From DASZUK01 sp963844575 (GTDB taxonomy: Bacteria > Actinomycetota > Acidimicrobiia > Acidimicrobiales > RAAP-2), in contig CAWJOU010000005.1 in the NCBI GenBank assembly GCA_963844575.1, positions 992,001-1,056,000 on the forward strand: a DNA stretch of 64,000 nt, in the 5' to 3' direction. The notes beneath the pieces were generated by a model. The model did not search any database, was not told the DNA's origin, and worked only from the letters and a program-made list of their open reading frames with translations. Made by a program: the position numbers and the translations under genes. The stretch's first letter is position 1, and the number at the start of each line of letters is the position of its first letter. Below are positions 17,516-25,069 of this stretch, in pieces.

Positions 17516-18346
17516 ATGGGGCAGTTGGACGGCAAAGTGGCGATCGTGACCGGCGCCGGTCGGGGCCAGGGACGGGCGCACGTGTTGGCCCTGGCCGCCG
17601 AAGGGGCGGCCGTGGTGGCCTGCGACATCGCCGCCCCGATCGATTCGGTGGCCTACCCCCTGGCCACCCCCGAGGAGCTCGAGGAAACGGTCCAACTGGT
17701 GGAGAAGGCCGGCGGTCGCGGCCTCGGGCTGGTCGCCGACATCAGGGACACCGACCAGGTGGAGGCCATGGCGGCCCGGACCCTCGAAGCGTTCGGTCGG
17801 ATCGACGTCCTGGTGGCCAACGCCGGCATCTGCGCCGCGAGCCCGGTCGACCAGATCACCGACCAGGGCTGGGCGGACATGATCGACACCAACCTGTCCG
17901 GCGCCTTCAAGTGCATCCGGGCGGTCCTGCCGACGATGAAGGCCCAGCAGTTCGGGCGGATCGTCGTCGTCTCCTCCATGACCGGCCGCCACGGCAACAT
18001 GAACCTGGCCCACTACTCGGCCACCAAGTTCGGGTTGGTCGGTCTGGCCAAGTCGGTGGCCCTGGAGGTGGTCCGGACAGGCATCACCTGCAACGTGATG
18101 TGCCCCACCTCGGTCGACACCCCGATGGTGCACAACGAGGCCAACTACCAGCTGTTCTGTCCAGAGATCGAGAACCCGACCATCGACGACGTGCGCCCCC
18201 GGTTCGCCGGCCTCAACCCCATGGGGATCCCGTGGGTCGAGCCGGAGATCTTCTCCCGGGCGGTCATGTACCTGGTCACCGACCCGGGCGTGATGACCGG
18301 CGTCGTCCACGAGGTCAGCTTGGGCATTTCGGCCTCAATGCCCTGA
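17516..18346 (+). CDS. Mycofactocin-coupled SDR family oxidoreductase
   Basis: A 276-residue short-chain dehydrogenase. The NAD motif is TGAGRGQG (12-19), NAG is at 102-104, and the catalytic set is Ser154, Tyr167 and Lys171 (YSATK). Between strands 2 and 3 it carries the extra segment VAYPLATPEELEETVQLVE (46-63), the hallmark of the SDR subfamily whose NAD is non-exchangeable and re-oxidised by the peptide cofactor mycofactocin. The end MGIPWVEPEIFSRAV also fits that subfamily. It predicts a mycofactocin pathway elsewhere in the genome. Start ATG at 17516, 5 bases after AGGAGG; the GTG at 17513 is too close. Confidence 0.92.
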   Translation: MGQLDGKVAIVTGAGRGQGRAHVLALAAEGAAVVACDIAAPIDSVAYPLATPEELEETVQLVEKAGGRGLGLVADIRDTDQVEAMAARTLEAFGRIDVLVANAGICAASPVDQITDQGWADMIDTNLSGAFKCIRAVLPTMKAQQFGRIVVVSSMTGRHGNMNLAHYSATKFGLVGLAKSVALEVVRTGITCNVMCPTSVDTPMVHNEANYQLFCPEIENPTIDDVRPRFAGLNPMGIPWVEPEIFSRAVMYLVTDPGVMTGVVHEVSLGISASMP

Positions 18347-18380
18347 CCCGGGCCGGCACCGGGCACCCGATCTGGCTTGC

Positions 18381-18776
18381 TCAGACGGTGCCGGCGTCCA
18401 GGACGCCCGCCAAGACCACGGTCTCGTCGAGCTCGTAGATCCGGATGTTGGCCGGGATGTCGGTCTCCATGAAGTTGGGGTGATCGTCGAACATCGCAGC
18501 CAGTGGTGGGCGCCCCATGGCGGCGGCCACCTGCTCGGGGCTGTCGAACCACAGCTCGACGAAGGCGTCGAAGTCGGTCGCCGCCGGATGGGATGCCGGG
18601 TCGTTGAAGTCGTTGACCCGATGGCCGCGGACCCGGTTGAAGACGAGGCGCCGGAACCCGTCGACCCCGTCGAAGGCTTCACGGGCCAGTGGCAGGTGGA
18701 CGGCCCGATAGTGCGCCTCGCAGGCCTCGGGAGTGCGGTCCGACCGGTCCTTCCAGGTGAACATGACCTTGACCAT
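18381..18776 (-). CDS. EthD-domain (dimeric alpha/beta barrel) protein
   Basis: A 131-residue protein with the EthD-type ferredoxin-like fold: opening strand VKVMFTWKDRSDRTPEACEAHY, the HLPLAREA helix start, and a central FVELWFDSPEQVAAAM. EthD proteins help a cytochrome P450 degrade ethers in Rhodococcus, and other members act in polyketide or aromatic metabolism; this copy has no P450 neighbour. It converges on the SDR gene and diverges from the alpha/beta hydrolase. Function not known. Confidence 0.8.
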   Translation of the reverse strand: MVKVMFTWKDRSDRTPEACEAHYRAVHLPLAREAFDGVDGFRRLVFNRVRGHRVNDFNDPASHPAATDFDAFVELWFDSPEQVAAAMGRPPLAAMFDDHPNFMETDIPANIRIYELDETVVLAGVLDAGTV

Positions 18777-18800
18777 GGGTGCTCGAGCTCCTTCGGCGCC

Positions 18801-18830
18801 TTGACGAATCCTATATTTCTATTTTAGCAT
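18801..18830 (+). promoter_or_regulatory. Promoter of the alpha/beta hydrolase-monooxygenase operon
   Basis: TTGACG (18801-18806), an 18-bp gap and TAGCAT (18825-18830) form the best sigma-70-type promoter in the window, with a predicted start near 18837 and a 34-base leader. The TCTATTTTAGCATT patch (18818-18831) matches 12 of 14 bases at 13506-13519. For the divergent EthD gene a minus-strand TAGGAT lies at 18808-18813. Confidence 0.55.
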
Positions 18831-18870
18831 TCTAGAGTCGGAGGAACGGGAGGGGCCATAGGAATGTGTC

Positions 18871-19707
18871 ATGGCTGAGGCGGACGTGAGGGTCAGGGCA
18901 CGCAACCGGGCAGTAGCGAGCGGCGTCGCCCTCGAGGAGGAACGTCGAGGATCGGGGCCGCCGCTCGTTTTCTTGCACGGCGAGGATGGCTTGCTGTTCT
19001 CGGCCGACCTGCTGGACGCCCTGGGTGAGCAGTTCGAGGTGCGGGCGCCCGAGCTCCCCGGATGGGGGGGCTCGGACCGGCCGGCCCATCTGCACACCGT
19101 CGAGGACCTCTCCTACGTGGTGCTCGACTACCTGGAGGCCACCGTGCGCACGCCGGTGACGTTGGTCGGCGCCTCCTTTGGTGCATGGGTGGCGGCCGCC
19201 GCCGCCGTCAAGAGCACGGTCCTGATCTCGGCCCTGGTCCTGGTGGCGCCGGTCGGGATCAAGGTGGGGGGTCGAGAGACCCGGGACTTCGTCGACCTCT
19301 ACGCCATCCCCCGCCACGAGGCGCTGGCGGCCACCTACGGCGCCGGCCCCCGGCCGGACCTGGCCGCCCTCGGCCCGGAGGACTTCGTCTACCTGGCCCA
19401 GGCGCAGGAAGCCATGGTCCGCTATGGCTTCCTGCCGTACCGGCACGATCCGGCGCTGATCCATCGGCTGCACCGCATCGGGGTACCGACGCTGGTCCTC
19501 TGGGGCAACGACGACCAGTTCGTCCGGGACCCCGGGGGGTACGCCGCCGCTTACGCCGAGGCCATCGGCCCGAACGCCGGCCGCCGGGAGCTGGCCGGCG
19601 GGCACCGGCTCGAGGAGCAGGACCCGGCCGGCGTGGCCGGGGCGGTCGCCGCCCTACTGGGACCATCACCGGTCGAGGCACCGGTGGCCGCGGGAGCCGG
19701 CCGATGA
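18871..19707 (+). CDS. Alpha/beta hydrolase
   Basis: A 278-residue alpha/beta hydrolase. The nucleophile elbow is GASFGAW (Ser102), the oxyanion strand is FLHGEDG (35-41), the acid is likely in GNDDQF and the base in GGHRLEEQ. Its stop overlaps the start of the monooxygenase by ATGA, so both proteins are made together. A luciferase-like Baeyer-Villiger enzyme and a lactone or ester hydrolase acting in turn is a known logic, but here it is inference. A C-terminal Pro/Ala tail of about 20 residues follows the fold. Confidence 0.87.
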   Translation: MAEADVRVRARNRAVASGVALEEERRGSGPPLVFLHGEDGLLFSADLLDALGEQFEVRAPELPGWGGSDRPAHLHTVEDLSYVVLDYLEATVRTPVTLVGASFGAWVAAAAAVKSTVLISALVLVAPVGIKVGGRETRDFVDLYAIPRHEALAATYGAGPRPDLAALGPEDFVYLAQAQEAMVRYGFLPYRHDPALIHRLHRIGVPTLVLWGNDDQFVRDPGGYAAAYAEAIGPNAGRRELAGGHRLEEQDPAGVAGAVAALLGPSPVEAPVAAGAGR

Positions 19708-20870
19708 GGGATATCCGCAACTACGTCTTCACCGAGATGGCGTACCCCTTCATCCCGCCGGACGAGACCATCGAATCGGCCCGGGTGACCCTGCCCAACC
19801 GGTACTACGACCCCGAAGCCGGGTCGGAGATGTACCACAAGTTCTTCGACATCTACCGAGCAGCCGACGAGCTCGGTCTCGACATCATGCTCAACGAGCA
19901 CCACTCCACGGCCACCTGCCTCGACGTGGCCGTGCCGCTGTCGGCGGCCATCGTGGCTCGGGAGACCCACCGCGCCCGGATCCTCCCCCTCGGCAACCCG
20001 ATCGCCAACCGGCCCGACCCGATCCGGGTGGCCGAGGAGATGGCGATGATCGACGTGCTGTCCCGGGGCCGGCTCCAGTGTGGCTTCGTCCGGGGCGTGC
20101 CCATGGAGGTCTCCCCCCAGAACATGACGCCGATCGATATGTACGACCGGTTCTGGGAGGCCGCGGACCTCATCCTCAAGGCCTGGACCACCCACGATGG
20201 ACCGTTCAACTGGGAGGGCGAGCACTTCCAGGCCCGCCAGGTCAACATCTGGCCCCGCCCCCACCAGCAGCCCCATCCGGCCATTTGGGTCCCCACCCAG
20301 AGCGTCAGCACCGGCGAGCAGGTCGCCCTTCGGGGCCACAACCTGGCCACCATCCTCACCGGTACCGAGGGGGCGGCCAAGATCTTCGGCGCCTTCCGGA
20401 AATGGGCGGTCGACGCCGGCTTGCCCGAGCCGGGTCCCGAGCGGGTGGGCTACTCCGGCCTCATGTTCGTGGGCGAGAACGAGCGTGAGGCCCGGGCCGG
20501 CGGCCAGGCCCTGCAGTGGTACCTCCAGCACAACAAGACGGCGCCCCAGTTCATGGACGTCCCCGGCTACCTGGACGCCGAGATTCGCGCCCGGATCCTG
20601 GCCAAGCAGGCCCGGGGGGAGGAGCCACAGTCACCGATCGCCCACCTGATCAACGCTCCGGTCGAGGAGTTGATCGAGCTCGGCATGTTCTTCGTCGGCA
20701 CGCCGGACCAGGTGGTGGAACAGGTCAAGGCCTTCGACGGGGCCGTCGGTGGCTGCGACAACCTGCTGATGATGATGCACGTCGGGACGATGTCGTTCGA
20801 CACGACGTACCAGAGCATGAGGTTGTGCGCCGAAGAGGTCCTGCCCAGACTGCGCCGAGAACTGGACTGA
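19704..20870 (+). CDS. LLM-class flavin-dependent oxidoreductase
   Basis: A 388-residue luciferase-like monooxygenase or reductase (TIM barrel, FMN or F420). Family marks are the opening IYRAADELGLDIMLNEHHST near 55, ILPLGNPIANRPDPIRVAEE near 95, and SRGRLQCGFVRGVP near 122. The EHH triad in NEHHST is shared with bacterial luciferase-type monooxygenases and suggests the FMN/O2 type. It is the second gene of a coupled pair with the alpha/beta hydrolase. The exact substrate is unknown; a two-component flavin reductase is not seen nearby. Confidence 0.88.
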   Translation: MRDIRNYVFTEMAYPFIPPDETIESARVTLPNRYYDPEAGSEMYHKFFDIYRAADELGLDIMLNEHHSTATCLDVAVPLSAAIVARETHRARILPLGNPIANRPDPIRVAEEMAMIDVLSRGRLQCGFVRGVPMEVSPQNMTPIDMYDRFWEAADLILKAWTTHDGPFNWEGEHFQARQVNIWPRPHQQPHPAIWVPTQSVSTGEQVALRGHNLATILTGTEGAAKIFGAFRKWAVDAGLPEPGPERVGYSGLMFVGENEREARAGGQALQWYLQHNKTAPQFMDVPGYLDAEIRARILAKQARGEEPQSPIAHLINAPVEELIELGMFFVGTPDQVVEQVKAFDGAVGGCDNLLMMMHVGTMSFDTTYQSMRLCAEEVLPRLRRELD

Positions 20871-20955
20871 TCGCACGAGAACGGGATCGGTCACGAACGA
20901 GGCGGTCCGTCGCCCGGCCCCGGCGCCCTCGCTGGTCGTCACGCGCCACCTCGCC

Positions 20956-22713
20956 GTGCCCATGGCCGACGGCATCCGCCTCTCGACCGACCTCTACCGG
21001 CCGGCCGGCGACGGCCCCTGGCCGACCCTCCTGCACCGGACGGCCTACGACAAGAGCCGCTCGGGCATTGCCAACGGCGCGCTCGATCTCTTCCGGGCCG
21101 TCGAGCGCGGGTATGCGGTAGCCGTCCAGGACGTTCGGGGCCGGTTCGGTTCCGAAGGCCGGTTCGACCCCTTCACGACCGAGGGCGCTGACGGGGCCGA
21201 CACCGTCGCCTGGCTGGCCGAGCAGCCCTGGGTGGTCGGCCCGGTGGGCATGCTGGGCCGCTCGTACAGCGCGGCGGTGCAGTGGCGGGCGGCGGCCGAG
21301 CTGGGCCGGCGCGGGCAGCTCGAGCTCCTGGGCGCCCTGTCGCCAGCCATGGGCGGCTGGGCGGCCCCGAACGGCTGGCTGTTCCCCACATGCGTGTTCG
21401 CCCTGGGGTTCGCCGGTTGGTGGGGTAGCGCCCATCTCGCCCCGCCCGACGTGGCCCGGGCCGCCTCGGGCGACCCGTTGGCCCTGGCCCGAAGGATCGA
21501 TGCGCTCTACGCCGAGCCGGACCTGGCCTTCGGGGAGGCCGGGCCGGGGTGGCCGGACTACCTCGTGGACTGGTTGCGCGAAGCCGCCGCCGTGCGCAGT
21601 GGCGGCGACCCGATCGCCGCCGAAGCGCTGCCCGTCCCGGCCGAGGTCCCGGCCTTCCACGTGGCCGGCTGGTACGACGTCTTCTGCGAGGGGGACCTCG
21701 CCGGCTACACCATGCTGGCCGATCGTTATCCCGACCGGCACCGGCTGGTGGTCGGCCCCTGGGCCCACGGCGGGGTGACGGGCGGCAACTTCCCCGGCCG
21801 CTCCTTCGGCGTGGACGGCTCGGCCGACGTCGTCGACCTGGCGGGTCAGCAGCTCGACTGGTTCGACCGATGGCTCGTCCCTGGTTCAGGCACACCTACC
21901 CCCCGAACCCCCCCCACCCCGTTCGCCGTCCGCACCTTCGTCACCGGTGCCGACGGTTGGTGGGCGGGCCGGCAGTGGCCGCCACCGGCGACCTCGCTCG
22001 TCTTTCGCCTGGCCGGGGAGATCGACGGGCCACTGGCCGAGCAGCTCGGCGTCCAACGGGCCCAGGCCCTCCTCGAGGACCCGGCTGTTGAGGATGGGGC
22101 CGTTGGGGACGCAGCCGGTGGGGACGGAGCCGTCGACGGGGAGGCCCGGGCCGGGGGGCCGTGGACGTTCACCTTCGATGCCGACGATCCGACGCCGACG
22201 ATCGGGGGCCGGACGTTCCTGCCCGGACTGGAGGTGGCGGCCCAGGCCGGACCAGCCGACCAGCGCCCCGTCATCCGCCGGCCCGACGGTCTGGTCTTCG
22301 GCACCGCGCCCCTCGAGGTGGCGGTCGAGGCGGCCGGCTCGGTGTCCCTCTCGGCGTGGGTGGCCGCCGAGCCGACGGTGTCGGTGCTGGTGGCGACGCT
22401 CTTCGACCTGGCTCCGGACGGCCGGGCCGAGCTGGTCGTCCGGGGCGCCACCCGCTACCGCCGTCCGGACGGTGACGAGCCGCGGGCGCCGGTGCTGTCG
22501 GCCCTGGGCTCGATCCATCATCGTTTCGGCGTCGGCCACCGAATCGGGTTGCACCTGGCGGCCGGGAGCCACCCAACGTACGACCGGCGAGCGGCCCTCG
22601 GCCCGTTGGTCGGTCGGCGCACGATCGCGGTGCGCCTGTGGAGCCGACCTGACCGTCCGTCCACCTTGGTCTTGCCGGCCCGATCGGGCGACGACGGCCG
22701 GGTGCGGGCATGA
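20956..22713 (+). CDS. CocE/NonD-family hydrolase (S15 peptidase/cocaine esterase type)
   Basis: A 585-residue hydrolase with an alpha/beta catalytic domain (1-300) and a C-terminal jelly-roll. The nucleophile is Ser103 in GMLGRSYSAAVQW; QDVRGRFGSEGRF is the classic S15 oxyanion region; Asp and His are expected in GWYDVFCEGD and WAHGG. It probably cleaves an ester or amide. The start is uncertain: homologues have about 8 more residues before PMADGIRL, and the frame stays open upstream to 20872 without ATG, GTG or TTG, so a CTG at 20932 or the GTG used here is possible. An acidic repeat (GAVGDAAGGDGAVDG, near 380) interrupts the jelly-roll. Confidence 0.85.
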   Translation: MPMADGIRLSTDLYRPAGDGPWPTLLHRTAYDKSRSGIANGALDLFRAVERGYAVAVQDVRGRFGSEGRFDPFTTEGADGADTVAWLAEQPWVVGPVGMLGRSYSAAVQWRAAAELGRRGQLELLGALSPAMGGWAAPNGWLFPTCVFALGFAGWWGSAHLAPPDVARAASGDPLALARRIDALYAEPDLAFGEAGPGWPDYLVDWLREAAAVRSGGDPIAAEALPVPAEVPAFHVAGWYDVFCEGDLAGYTMLADRYPDRHRLVVGPWAHGGVTGGNFPGRSFGVDGSADVVDLAGQQLDWFDRWLVPGSGTPTPRTPPTPFAVRTFVTGADGWWAGRQWPPPATSLVFRLAGEIDGPLAEQLGVQRAQALLEDPAVEDGAVGDAAGGDGAVDGEARAGGPWTFTFDADDPTPTIGGRTFLPGLEVAAQAGPADQRPVIRRPDGLVFGTAPLEVAVEAAGSVSLSAWVAAEPTVSVLVATLFDLAPDGRAELVVRGATRYRRPDGDEPRAPVLSALGSIHHRFGVGHRIGLHLAAGSHPTYDRRAALGPLVGRRTIAVRLWSRPDRPSTLVLPARSGDDGRVRA

Positions 22714-22746
22714 AAGTTGTCGTGATCACGGAGTGGTTCTACGCCC

Positions 22747-22764
22747 GCCAACTACGATGTTGGC
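22747..22764 (+). promoter_or_regulatory. Palindromic operator over the promoter of the FadR-type regulator
   Basis: GCCAAC-N6-GTTGGC, a perfect 6+6+6 inverted repeat whose spacer is TACGAT, the likely -10, 9 bases before the GTG at 22768. This is a textbook position for autorepression. It has the same layout as the operator at 10448 but different arms. A separate 10-bp palindrome, CGTGATCACG, is at 22721-22730. Confidence 0.6.
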
Positions 22765-22767
22765 CCA

Positions 22768-23631
22768 GTGAAGACCGACTGGACCGACGCGGCGAGCCAC
22801 CTTCCGCCGACTGGCGCCCAGGGTCCGGTGAGCCTTTCCCGGCGCCGGCGGACGCCGCGTCTGGCGGAGATGGTGGCCGACACCCTGCGGCAGCGGATCT
22901 TGAGCGGCCAACTACCCGACGGGAGCGAGCTGCCCAACCAGGAGCGGCTCCTGGACGAGTTCGGGGTCTCGAAGCAGGCGGTGCGCGACGGGCTGCGGAT
23001 CCTCGAGCTGGAAGGGCTGATCACGGTCCGCCGTGGCAACGTCGGCGGGGCGGTCGTGCACCTGCCGACCCACAGTGGCCCGGCCTACAGCCTCGGGCTG
23101 GTGCTGCAGTCTCGGGGCGTGCAGTTGGCCGAGGTCGGCCGAGCACTGGCCACGATGGAGCCGGTCTGTGCCCGGCTCTGCGCCGGCCGGGCCGATCGCG
23201 CCACGGCGGTGGTCCCGGCCCTGGCGGCCATCCAGGAGGAGAGCGTCCGCTCGTTGGAGGACGTGCCTCGCTTCATGGAGGCGATGAGCCGTTTCCACAG
23301 CACCGTCGTGACCTCGTGCGGCAACGAGCCGATCGCGGTGCTGGTCGGGGCGATCGAAGAGGTCTGGCTGGCGCAGGTGCGCGAGTGGGGCGTCCAGCAG
23401 CTCGAAGCCGGCTCCTTCCCCGACCTGGCCTACCGCCGGGCCGGGGTAGAGGTGCACGACAAGCTCATCGCGCTGATCGACGAGGGGAACGAGGAAGAGG
23501 TGTCGAGGCTGACCGAGGGGCACTTCGACGCCGAGCAGTTCTATACCGACCGCATCCGACCCGACCAGCAGGTGCTGGTCTCGTTGCTGCAGTACTCCGC
23601 CGAGGACAGCCCGGCCGCTCGACCTTCCTGA
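22768..23631 (+). CDS. FadR-subfamily GntR transcriptional regulator
   Basis: A 287-residue regulator. The N-terminal winged helix (about 30-100) contains the GntR signature LPNQERLLDEFGVSKQAVRD and the wing GLITVRRGNVGGA. The C-terminal all-helical FCD-type effector domain (115-270) keeps His residues for a metal or acid ligand (FHSTVV, VHDKLI, GHFDAEQ). FadR-type proteins usually control carbon-source genes next to them, so it may govern the catabolic block upstream and the aldolase 75 bases downstream. The first 28 residues are an unusual Pro/Ser extension. A palindrome overlaps its -10. Confidence 0.9.
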   Translation: MKTDWTDAASHLPPTGAQGPVSLSRRRRTPRLAEMVADTLRQRILSGQLPDGSELPNQERLLDEFGVSKQAVRDGLRILELEGLITVRRGNVGGAVVHLPTHSGPAYSLGLVLQSRGVQLAEVGRALATMEPVCARLCAGRADRATAVVPALAAIQEESVRSLEDVPRFMEAMSRFHSTVVTSCGNEPIAVLVGAIEEVWLAQVREWGVQQLEAGSFPDLAYRRAGVEVHDKLIALIDEGNEEEVSRLTEGHFDAEQFYTDRIRPDQQVLVSLLQYSAEDSPAARPS

Positions 23632-23706
23632 GGTCTCGCCGCCGCCCATCGTTGGCGCCCGGCGACCGAAGGTCATGAACGTACCGAGCACTGAGGAGGT
23701 CCCGTC

Positions 23707-24414
23707 GTGGACATGAACGACGTCCGGTTCCGTATTGCCGCCTCGCGGCGCATCCTCTTCCGACAGGGCTGTGACAGCCAGGTCGGGGGTCATGTCAGCC
23801 AGCGGGCGCCCGGTGAAGACGCCTTCTGGGTCACCCCTTTCGAGTACTTCGACGAGACGACTCCGGACCGGGTGGCCAAGGTCAGCTTCGATCTGGAGGT
23901 GCTGGAGGGGTCGATGGCGGCCTCGCCGGCGATCGCCTTCCATGCGGCCATCTACCGGGAGCGGCCCGATCTCAACGCGGTGATCCACACGCATTCCTTC
24001 TGGGCGTCGGTGCTGTCGGGGACGGGCCGACCGCTGGGCATGTACAACGTGGTCTCGGTGCTCTTCGACGGGGAGCAGGCGTTCCAGGAGGACGACGGCA
24101 GCCATCCATCGGCTGACGCCAAGGTGATCGCCAAGGCGCTCGGGGACAAGCACCTGCTGTTCATGAAGAACCACGGGGTGATCGCGGTCGGGACGACCCT
24201 GGAGAACGCGACCGTCGACGCCGTGTCGATCGAGCTGGCCGCCCACTACCAGGTCGAGATGGAACGGATCGGGGCCACCGAGATGCCACCGGCCGAGGTG
24301 CGCCAGTCCAAGGTTCTCTACGAGAGGTACTTCCGTCAGAACATGTGGCCAGCCCTGTTGCGGCGGCTGCGCACCTCGGACCCGGACCTGTTCGCCTACG
24401 TCGACGAGGTGTAG
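23707..24414 (+). CDS. Class II aldolase/adducin-family protein
   Basis: A 235-residue protein with the FucA/AraD fold. Zinc ligands are His94 and His96 (VIHTHSFWA) and the late His in MKNHGVIAVG; the usual catalytic Glu of FucA near residue 73 is replaced by the EGSMAAS context, whose Glu67 could stand in. Members do retro-aldol cleavage, epimerisation or decarboxylation of hydroxylated acids. The GTG at 23707 is 7 bases after AGGAGG and is preferred to the ATG at 23713. Its TAG stop is part of the -10 of the following antitoxin gene. Confidence 0.85.
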   Translation: MDMNDVRFRIAASRRILFRQGCDSQVGGHVSQRAPGEDAFWVTPFEYFDETTPDRVAKVSFDLEVLEGSMAASPAIAFHAAIYRERPDLNAVIHTHSFWASVLSGTGRPLGMYNVVSVLFDGEQAFQEDDGSHPSADAKVIAKALGDKHLLFMKNHGVIAVGTTLENATVDAVSIELAAHYQVEMERIGATEMPPAEVRQSKVLYERYFRQNMWPALLRRLRTSDPDLFAYVDEV

Positions 24415-24417
24415 CGT
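24412..24417 (+). promoter_or_regulatory. Leaderless -10 of vapB, built on the aldolase stop codon
   Basis: TAGCGT starts with the TAG stop of the upstream aldolase gene and is exactly 6 bases before the vapB ATG at 24424. The toxin-antitoxin message should be leaderless and separate from the upstream gene. Confidence 0.5.
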
Positions 24418-24423
24418 TGGTGT

Positions 24424-24627
24424 ATGGCACGCACCAACATTGACCTCGACGACACGGCGTGCGATGCCGTCATGCGCCGGTACCACCTCTCGACCAAGCG
24501 GGAAGCGGTCAACTTCGCCCTGCGGACGGTGGCCGCGGAGCCCCTCGACCTCGACGGCGCCCGCCGCCTGCGAGGGTCGGGATGGGACGGCGAGCTGGCC
24601 GAGCTGCGCGACGGCCGCACCGGGTGA
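24424..24627 (+). CDS. vapB: VapB-type antitoxin
   Basis: A 67-residue antitoxin of the VapB family common in Mycobacterium and relatives. The N-terminal DNA-binding part is MARTNIDLDDTACDAVMRRY, followed by STKREAVNFALRTV, and the C terminus ends with the toxin-binding tail RLRGSGWDGELAELRDGR, whose Trp usually plugs the PIN pocket. It overlaps the toxin start by GTGA. The pair most likely represses its own promoter. Confidence 0.9.
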   Translation: MARTNIDLDDTACDAVMRRYHLSTKREAVNFALRTVAAEPLDLDGARRLRGSGWDGELAELRDGRTG

Positions 24628-25013
24628 TCCTCGTCGACAGCTCGGCATGGATCGAGTTCCTCCGTGACACCGGCCGCCCGGCCTGCGTTCGGGTGGACGA
24701 GCTCCTCGACGACGAGATCGCGACGTGCCATCCCGTTCGGATGGAGATGTTGGCCGGAGCCCGAGACGAGGCGCATCTCCAGAGCCTGCGTGGCTTGCTC
24801 GCCCGGGCCTCGGTACTCCCGACGGCGCCGGCCGACTACGAGGACGCGGCGGCGCTCTACCGCACCTGCCGGCGTCGTGGCGACACCGTCCGGCGGCTGA
24901 TCGACTGCCTCATCGCCGCCCACGCCATCCGAGCCCGCATCCCGCTCCTGCACGCCGACGCGGACTTCGACGTCCTGGCCCGTCACACTGACCTGCTGAT
25001 CGACGGCGCCTGA
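24624..25013 (+). CDS. vapC: VapC-type PIN-domain ribonuclease toxin
   Basis: A 129-residue PIN nuclease. The acidic metal-binding set is complete: Asp5 (ILVDSSAW), Glu in VRMEMLAG near 42, Asp in LIDCLIAAHA near 97 and Asp in HADADFDVLA near 115. VapC toxins cut tRNA or rRNA at defined sites when the antitoxin is lost. Start GTG at 24624 overlaps the vapB stop, giving tight coupling. An in-frame upstream extension would run through vapB and is rejected. Confidence 0.93.
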   Translation: MILVDSSAWIEFLRDTGRPACVRVDELLDDEIATCHPVRMEMLAGARDEAHLQSLRGLLARASVLPTAPADYEDAAALYRTCRRRGDTVRRLIDCLIAAHAIRARIPLLHADADFDVLARHTDLLIDGA

Positions 25014-25069
25014 TCGCGGCAGGGCCGGTGGCCGCCGGCCAGACCGGTTGGTCGTAATCTCGGCGGTGC

